NCBI GenBank assembly: GCA_012839325.1
Contig: DUNQ01000052.1
Location: 1 to 35,557, forward strand
Reading direction: 5' to 3'
From: Candidatus Cloacimonadota bacterium
GTDB lineage: Bacteria > Cloacimonadota > Cloacimonadia > Cloacimonadales > Cloacimonadaceae
Length of the DNA: 35,557 nt
Each line of letters starts with the position of its first letter. The first letter of the stretch is position 1. Made by a program: the position numbers and the translations under genes. The notes under the pieces are model-generated. The model saw only the letters and a program-made list of their open reading frames with translations, was not told the origin of the DNA and did no database searches. Positions 32,201 through 35,557 of the stretch are shown one piece after another.

Positions 32201-32428
32201 ACGCTTTCTGTGAACTTTGAGAAGAAGAAAGATTATACCGAAGGCAGGGATAACTCCTTGGTGGATAGGGATACTATGAGGCTCGTGATTACGCCGGGTG
32301 CAACCTATCAGTTCGACCAAAATATCAGAGGCGGACTGAGCTCCAGCTTTGAAAGCACCAGCGATAAAAAGCGGGATGACGGATCTCGTACTTTCAGCCT
32401 TGGCGTTTGGGTAGAAATTAATCTCTAA
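26204..32428 (+). CDS. sprA: SprA-family outer-membrane translocon of type IX secretion
   Basis: A giant 2074-residue protein. The start is ATG 26204 or 26207, after AGAGGA. An N-terminal signal peptide (LLILIIFLPGLLAGNVFA) precedes many beta-strand repeats expected of the 36-strand SprA barrel. Typical SprA segments include FDIKMEQETNLHLSGTIGEK, SISYSTSSQGLFG-like strands, DSTGDGIIDGNDATINL near 545 and IDYESRSMFDVAS near 655. Calcium-loop-like Asp repeats lie at about 920-990. A highly charged Glu/Lys/Asp tract spans about 1650-1768. It exports T9SS cargo across the outer membrane and in Bacteroidetes supports gliding. Other T9SS genes are not in the window. Confidence 0.9.
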   Translation: MMNLRRLLILIIFLPGLLAGNVFAPKIDLEGYAPMINNRLDVYKLDGGLNIYRQKPYLINNLEIKRKEEPDFEKQVVMIYTQIDGQDLHPPFPISFDSYIAGMQDHVFRKAFIKHIKEYTKTAQVTSSGLIGEFVLELPAAALPRSVQKVLGSSAGRLNLDGTQKVNLQVSSIKRKKVPIYETSNKSTFDIKMEQETNLHLSGTIGEKIEVNLKYNSKMDEELFDPNNVNIKYTGDEDEIVQLIEAGNISLSLSGSRYISYSTSSQGLFGITSKFKYGDLDLTVIASKEEGQKNTMSYVGQAQADSVTFRSKDYAARTMYYLSDPYELFDIYSAQDIGVLPQGWINNAIKTDGSGAWMIRNPNLLPKNGTVRLFIDDANATNNTFSAPGDTIFISAYEHYVPYYDELIEGTNFITDYDTGMITVLEPINRRTTLAVSYERRDGTLVRSKRFDPSIDESESDIIYPFVIRRRNQEYDPNDEDNVWHYQMRNVYSMNRTNVKNEGFSLDVYTLDEANARNHNLPDSLSTGQFRTYMDYLRLDSTGDGIIDGNDATINLTAGLVILPFIEPFRPLGEDILYEEENESINFLDTKFYLTIKGKIGREAIDLSQAGILKGSVRVKVNGIEQKENADYLVDYDFGRITFLSAAGKDPDARIEIDYESRSMFDVASKTLAGVRADWQLTDYAKLGGTMIYRSEAVADKRPRIGNENIEMWMANVDGKIGFKPAFITRWIDALPLISTNAESEINLTGEIAYTIPNIYGDSETKKKISYIDDMESIIDSYPLGIAFNGWVRGSKPFGTNLAKGRSNWYNPKNILREQIEDPATLTDRERRETASVLAIRHWPNTLYMPGSGVQSWSGIMKYLGNQLDFSEKKYIELMVKLDKSEQSPPPNVILTVDLGDINEDFYTEYGGLNRLNTEDANMDGVLTFDEDIGLDGIKHGDPGHDPYDLAHANIDSLGDYPGINGTEGNGVLDTEDLNGNGVLDQLDRYFSYSISLADTLGQNHDGWVLYRIPLNDPEHYTIVNNSSSGIQPTLKKISYARIWLQSDSPARVYIADAQVVGNKWQDFHVRDEHGNILSEAELDAYNTSYMSGIVSNQKNSHHYTSPPGTVYIESKRESLESALSLDINNLQSNNQVLLRQRMMDANNLLAYESIKYWVYPEVVETSMLDELDVFFRIGADSLNYYQITKRVPVNRYQGKMDAQKWLELEFDLQKISGLKEKNPGAPSDTLVVGNTTYFYRGRPTLTAIRELYFGVMNPITDTQNSPLTGTLFYNDLRVTNPYQAIGVAQRVSLNSKFADLSFLDIDYESKSENFNPQIQRGRTNTYTQTRSFNILNKYFLNRFFPRSWGLDLPLTLRRSHTTGQPRYRANSDLMVSNIEDAEVRDRERTETLSYYAEFGYSMRTVPKSKILEYTLGKLTLSGNAEQRYSRTATTIDTTTTWRGTMSYNLNLPSDKTSFRLGRNYRIGYFPNVFTNSFTLNNTDPNSHVWELRDGEYGWYPRAYSNASYLFTSDNNITWPLTSDINASARFNTKRDLLQKRYYGGYNLGRQTEYVQDLQLNYNPAYFPRFFNLSANLSARYTDMVRKYMENLPEGGQAEIYQSDGNTSRGIRTNVSIMNSSLLTQLATKMKSRYVGRDPKDDYDDKTDFMSDEERKIYETEMLRQDEEERRKQADLLERDKEERRKQEEEDRRKQQEVDKEERDKYEALSDEEKEKFKEAGIMFDDKDDEYHEKTDPDKDEEHVGDDEEPEKDEEEGKKKKPKSKPKGPQYPLHVNLIDYASKVKNINFAYQNAYSMTYSRKEDLPDFGFQVGIPHTMPRDYMDSIGNDNTMTLGSGLFLGRNFDSTMNFAHSFNTRRSSASQQNVQTTFPDVTLSFMNWEPWIKMDKYLRGGRLNTGFQYTTRASGNVNWDKPKQESVTMAMSPLLGFSGNFFNKLNTNLSMGLSRTNQTTDMDSYEILKTSDSITLSSNMAYSMTAGKGFTIPFTQRKIHISNQLSSTLSVNFEKKKDYTEGRDNSLVDRDTMRLVITPGATYQFDQNIRGGLSSSFESTSDKKRDDGSRTFSLGVWVEINL

Positions 32429-32432
32429 TCCG

Positions 32433-32462
32433 AAAATAAGCCTTTAGATTTTCTCTTATTTT
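32433..32462 (+). terminator. Weak AT-rich hairpin after sprA
   Basis: AAAATAAG (32433-32440) can pair with CTTATTTT (32455-32462) around a 14-base loop, continuing into T residues. The stem contains only A-T pairs apart from one G-C, so its strength as a terminator is doubtful. Confidence 0.3.
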
Positions 32463-32511
32463 TCCCTGAAATTCCATGCCTTTCCTATTGGGTTCTCGTG
32501 ATGATGTGGTC

Positions 32512-32541
32512 ATGATATGGTCATGGGCATGAGCATATCAT
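32512..32541. other. 30-bp near-perfect palindrome between convergent genes
   Basis: ATGATATG (32512-32519), one mismatched base, TCATG, GG, CATGA, one mismatched base, CATATCAT (32534-32541). Thirteen base pairs per arm with a two-base centre. It lies in the 250-bp gap between the sprA and uup-like gene ends. A protein-binding site or a transcript-end hairpin is possible; no T-run follows on either strand. Confidence 0.6.
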
Positions 32542-32678
32542 AAGCGGAGGATAGGCTGTATCCAGTGGGGGAGCAGTGGTTTAGCTGCGTTTCTTGTCTT
32601 GTGCTGTGGGGTTTAGGCTATTTTATGAGAATTATTGCTGAATAAATTGTCGGAGTGGGCTCTAAGTTTTTGCTAAAA

Positions 32679-34433
32679 TTAGTTCATCATTTTGTCGCTG
32701 AGTTCAATCCATCTGATCGTAGCAGTTTCCTGGGCTTCATGTAGTTCGGCGAGCCGCTTTGCCATGTCTTCATATTCTTTTAAGGAGAGATTGCCTGCGC
32801 CCAAGTTCTTTTCTATTTCTGCAATCTCGTTTTCCATCTTCTCGATTTCTTCTTCAAGGATGCCGAACTCGCGTTGCTCGTTATAGGTCAAGCCTTTACT
32901 GACGCGTTTGGGACGCTCTGCGGGCTTCTTTGCCTCTTCCTTTTCTTCCTCTTCAAAGCGCTTCACCAAGAGATAGTCCGAATAGTTGCCGGCAAATTTG
33001 CGTACTTTTCCATTCTCCATGATGAAGAGATAATCTATGCATCTATCTAAAAAATATCTATCGTGCGAAACCACGAGCAGACAGCCTCTGAAGCTATCTA
33101 AATAGTCTTCCAGCACTTCCAAGGTGCGGATATCGAGATCGTTTGTAGGCTCGTCAAGAATGATGAAGTTCGTGCCGAAAATCAGCGATTTGAGGAGGAA
33201 GAGTCGTTTTCGCTCGCCGCCGGAAAGCGTGGAAAGCTTCGCTTGTTGCATCTTGGCATCGAAAAGGAAGCGGTTTAGCATGTCGGTGAGTCTGATCCGC
33301 TCGCCATCTGCCGTGCGCACAGTCTCGGCATATTGTGCGATATAGTCATAGACTCGTTTATCGGGATCGAAGCTTTCTTCATCCTGTTTGTAATAAGCAA
33401 AGTTGGTATTTAAGCCCACCTTTATCGAGCCGGAATCGGGCTTGACGCTTCCCGTGATGATATTGAGCAAAGTGGTCTTGCCGCAACCATTTGGACCCAC
33501 TATGCCAATCCTGTCTAATGGCTGAAAATTGTAATCGAGATCGCTGAAAAGCAGGTTGTCGCCATAAGCTTTTTTTAGCTTGCGCAGCTCCAGGATGGTC
33601 TTGCCCAGTCTGTCGGTTTGGAAGGAAAGATGAAGGTCTTGCTCTGAAATGAGATAGCTTTTGCTGAGTAGCTCTTTTACTCTTTCCACGTGATGCTTAG
33701 GCTTTGATGTGCGGGCTCTTGCGCCTCTTTTCAACCATGCAAGTTCCTTGGAAAGCTGTGCTTGCCTTCTTGTTTCCTTGCGCTTGAGATCAATCTCGCG
33801 CAAAAGCTTGCCCTGCAGATAGGCGCTGTAATTGCCTTCATAAAAGTAGAACTTACCTCTTTCGATGTTGAGAATTCTGTTGCATACGCTGTCCAAGAAA
33901 TAGCGATCGTGCGTCACAAAGATGAGGCTGAGCTTGCTGCTGATGAGATACTCTTGCAGCCATTCAATGCTATCAAGATCAAGATGGTTAGTTGGCTCGT
34001 CCAATAGCAAAAGATTGGGTTTGAGCGCCAAAGCTTTGGCAAGATCTGCCTTGCGACGCTGTCCGCCGGAGAGTATCCTAAGCGGGGTGTCATATAGCTC
34101 CAAGCCGAGGCGGCTGAGGATTGCTTTGTAGAAATATTCTTCTTCGTCGGCGTCATGCGGGATGACGTGATCTAAAACGCTTTGGTCGAGGTCTGTGAAT
34201 GGGTCTTGCTCAAGATATGCCACCTTAAGATCGCTTCTTAGGGTTATCTCGCCGGTGTTCGGAGTGAGTTTGCCGGCAATGGTTCTCAGCAGTGTTGTTT
34301 TACCGCTGCCGTTTACTCCGAGAATGCCCAACCTATCGCCTTCGTGAAGCCCCCAATTATCGCTGTCAAAGATGAGCTTGTCTCCAAAGGAGACGCTTAG
34401 GTTTTCGCAGGAAAGTATTACGGGTCTATGCAT
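32679..34433 (-). CDS. uup: ABC-F family ATPase, Uup-like
   Basis: A 584-residue soluble protein with two ATPase domains and no membrane segment. Domain 1 has Walker A GVNGSGKT (39-46), signature LSGGQRRKADLAKAL and Walker B LLLLDEPTNHLD. A charged linker includes ELAWLKRGARARTSKPKHHVERV, typical of Uup. Domain 2 has GPNGCGKTTLL, LSGGERKRLFLLKSL and IILDEPTNDLD. The C-terminal 80 residues are a coiled coil, as in Uup. ABC-F proteins act on the ribosome or, for Uup, also on branched DNA. The ATG is six bases after the CCA end of a tRNA gene on the same strand, with the only ribosome-site-like AGGGA inside the tRNA acceptor stem. Confidence 0.92.
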   Translation of the reverse strand: MHRPVILSCENLSVSFGDKLIFDSDNWGLHEGDRLGILGVNGSGKTTLLRTIAGKLTPNTGEITLRSDLKVAYLEQDPFTDLDQSVLDHVIPHDADEEEYFYKAILSRLGLELYDTPLRILSGGQRRKADLAKALALKPNLLLLDEPTNHLDLDSIEWLQEYLISSKLSLIFVTHDRYFLDSVCNRILNIERGKFYFYEGNYSAYLQGKLLREIDLKRKETRRQAQLSKELAWLKRGARARTSKPKHHVERVKELLSKSYLISEQDLHLSFQTDRLGKTILELRKLKKAYGDNLLFSDLDYNFQPLDRIGIVGPNGCGKTTLLNIITGSVKPDSGSIKVGLNTNFAYYKQDEESFDPDKRVYDYIAQYAETVRTADGERIRLTDMLNRFLFDAKMQQAKLSTLSGGERKRLFLLKSLIFGTNFIILDEPTNDLDIRTLEVLEDYLDSFRGCLLVVSHDRYFLDRCIDYLFIMENGKVRKFAGNYSDYLLVKRFEEEEKEEAKKPAERPKRVSKGLTYNEQREFGILEEEIEKMENEIAEIEKNLGAGNLSLKEYEDMAKRLAELHEAQETATIRWIELSDKMMN

Positions 34434-34439
34434 GATTAA

Positions 34440-34516
34440 TGGCGTCCCTGAGGCGATTCGAACGCCTGACCTTCACCTTCGGAGGGTGCCACTCTATCCA
34501 GCTGAGCTACAGGGAC
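34440..34516 (-). tRNA. tRNA-Arg (anticodon CCG)
   Basis: A 77-base tRNA on the minus strand. The acceptor stem GTCCCTG pairs with CAGGGAC. D-stem GCTC/GAGT; anticodon loop CTCCGAA gives CCG, which reads CGG arginine codons. T-arm AGGCG-TTCGAAT-CGCCT pairs fully. Discriminator base G is followed by a genome-encoded CCA. The anticodon stem pairs four of five. It lies between the ThyX-like and uup-like genes, all on one strand. Confidence 0.95.
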
Positions 34517-34568
34517 GCTGATTGTTGTCGCGCTCATGATTTGCTTGCCGCTCATTTTGTCAATAAGT

Positions 34569-35557
34569 TTACTTAAAGTCGCTTTTGCCACAGAGTTTTG
34601 ATGAGGCTTTGGGCGCCATCTTTTTGGCGATCTTGGTCATGTGTTTGGCGATATTTTGGATCTCCCACTGGGCATGTTCATCGGCTCTAAGACGCACAAA
34701 ATGATATACTTCGCGCATATTCATCTTTACCAACACGGAAAGCGGCGAGCCATTCAGTCTCAGATAGTTGCCGATGTGTGTAAGCTCTTCGGGAAGCTCG
34801 TGAACATAGTCTTGGCACTCATTATAAAGCTTTTGCCACGCGCGCGTTCTGCCTATTGTCCTGATCGCACCGGGGATTATCATGTCTTCGGATTTACTCT
34901 TCCTGAACATTGTGCACTGACGGTGGCGCTTGAATTGTGCCCAACAGCATTCACTCATGTGGATTTCAAAGACAAGATCGGCGAGCTCAAAGGCGCGCGG
35001 AACCTTGTGCCAGCTCTTCATTCCGGCAAAAACTTGTTCCCAGAGTATGTTCTTCGTGGAAGCGGGAAGTTCAGAGATTTCAAAGATGTTTTCTCCCCAA
35101 TCCATCTCGCTTTGTTCATAGATCAAACCGGCGAGAATGAGGTCGTCTATGTGTTCGGATTGGGTCATGGCTTTCACGATCTCAAAGGGCGCAAGGCTAT
35201 TGATAAAGGGGAGTTCCTGTTGCAGGAAAGAGCATTCGCTGATGAGCTTGAGATCTATCTGCCCGTTGTAGCCGTCGTCTTCGGTATAGCGTAGTAACGA
35301 GGGTGTGATCGGCGCGACATTCTCCATGATGAGCTCGTGCAATTCTTTGGCTTCCAGAAGGTTGCTCTTTGCCAATCTGCGCAAGAGGTTTTCCAGGCTG
35401 CGGGCGTTTATCGTCATGCCCATCTGGGTTTTAGTGGACATGGGCAGGATGTAGCGTGCGTCTTCTTTTGCCATGCACTGACGCTCGCGCACTTTCATCT
35501 CCGGTTTTCTCTTCTGATAATGCTTGTCTAAAAGTTGATAGCTCTTCTCATATTCGC
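34569..35557 (-). CDS. thyX: Two-domain ThyX-like thymidylate synthase (5' end cut by window edge)
   Basis: The frame is open to the right edge: before the Met at 35498 lie 19 more codons reading as natural ThyX sequence (EYEKSYQLLDKHYQKR), so the real start is outside the window. Visible are the end of a first ThyX domain (ARYILPMSTKTQMGMTINAR, then LENLLRRL) and a complete second ThyX-like domain from about visible residue 120. ThyX makes dTMP from dUMP with FAD and methylenetetrahydrofolate. In the second domain the ThyX motif RHRxxSxNExS appears as RHRQCTMFRKS, keeping RHR but losing the conserved Ser and Asn-Glu. The second domain may be structural, with catalysis by the off-window first domain. 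Confidence 0.85.
   Translation of the reverse strand, partial: EYEKSYQLLDKHYQKRKPEMKVRERQCMAKEDARYILPMSTKTQMGMTINARSLENLLRRLAKSNLLEAKELHELIMENVAPITPSLLRYTEDDGYNGQIDLKLISECSFLQQELPFINSLAPFEIVKAMTQSEHIDDLILAGLIYEQSEMDWGENIFEISELPASTKNILWEQVFAGMKSWHKVPRAFELADLVFEIHMSECCWAQFKRHRQCTMFRKSKSEDMIIPGAIRTIGRTRAWQKLYNECQDYVHELPEELTHIGNYLRLNGSPLSVLVKMNMREVYHFVRLRADEHAQWEIQNIAKHMTKIAKKMAPKASSKLCGKSDFK

Noticed and set aside
34641-35294. A 217-codon rightward frame opposite thyX
   Set aside because: It is antisense to a recognisable ThyX-like coding sequence and has no ribosome site or family features.

Overview
The window is a bacterial chromosome segment in two parts: the structural half of a prophage (1 to about 16.45 kb) and a block of ordinary chromosomal genes (about 16.69 kb to the right edge). 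The chromosomal block (EF-G-like factor, yebC, ruvC, ruvA, rsmB, PASTA protein, rlpA-like, psuG, coaX, a 2074-residue SprA, uup-like, a two-domain ThyX) points to a Gram-negative anaerobe of the Fibrobacterota-Chlorobiota-Bacteroidota (FCB) group. SprA, the type IX secretion translocon, is the strongest marker. Candidatus Cloacimonadota is my best guess, but this rests on gene content and remembered family distributions, not on a search.

Prophage, left to right. A leftward early operon of at least four genes, joined by ATGA stop/start overlaps, runs off the left edge (1-1098). It faces a rightward LexA/CI-type self-cleaving repressor (1205-1861) across a short control region, in which a consensus promoter lies inside a 34-bp imperfect palindrome. 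The rightward late genes start at 2571: XkdF-type protease, major capsid, two neck-like proteins, two small membrane proteins (holin candidates), two paralogous tail-tube-like proteins, portal, four proteins of unknown role including an appendage-like one, the Mu gp28-type terminase, a tail-assembly chaperone with a possible -1 frameshift, and a 1024-residue tape measure. Portal and terminase lie downstream of capsid and tail genes, the reverse of most tailed phages. No sheath, distal-tail, lysis or integration gene is visible, and phage genes stop abruptly after the tape measure. The 240 bp before the first chromosomal gene holds three copies of a 14-bp sequence that may mark the phage end.

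The gaps between phage genes hold small repeats: AATTATG heptamer arrays (five clear sites), a 43-bp hairpin plus ribosome-site cassette (two copies, 40/43 identical), a 28-bp nonamer-period element (two copies) and a 12-bp-stem hairpin. I see none of these in the chromosomal part. The phage + strand is also strongly G-rich over C whichever way the genes point; this fades in the chromosomal genes.

Chromosomal part. fusA-like, yebC, ruvC, ruvA, rsmB and the PASTA protein form one rightward cluster with short gaps or ATGA overlaps. A secreted caspase-fold protein that has lost both catalytic residues follows and ends at a clear intrinsic terminator. Next come rlpA-like, psuG, then coaX overlapping sprA. 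After a convergent gap the last genes are leftward: a two-domain ThyX cut by the window edge, tRNA-Arg(CCG), and the Uup-like ABC-F gene, whose start codon lies six bases after the tRNA CCA end.
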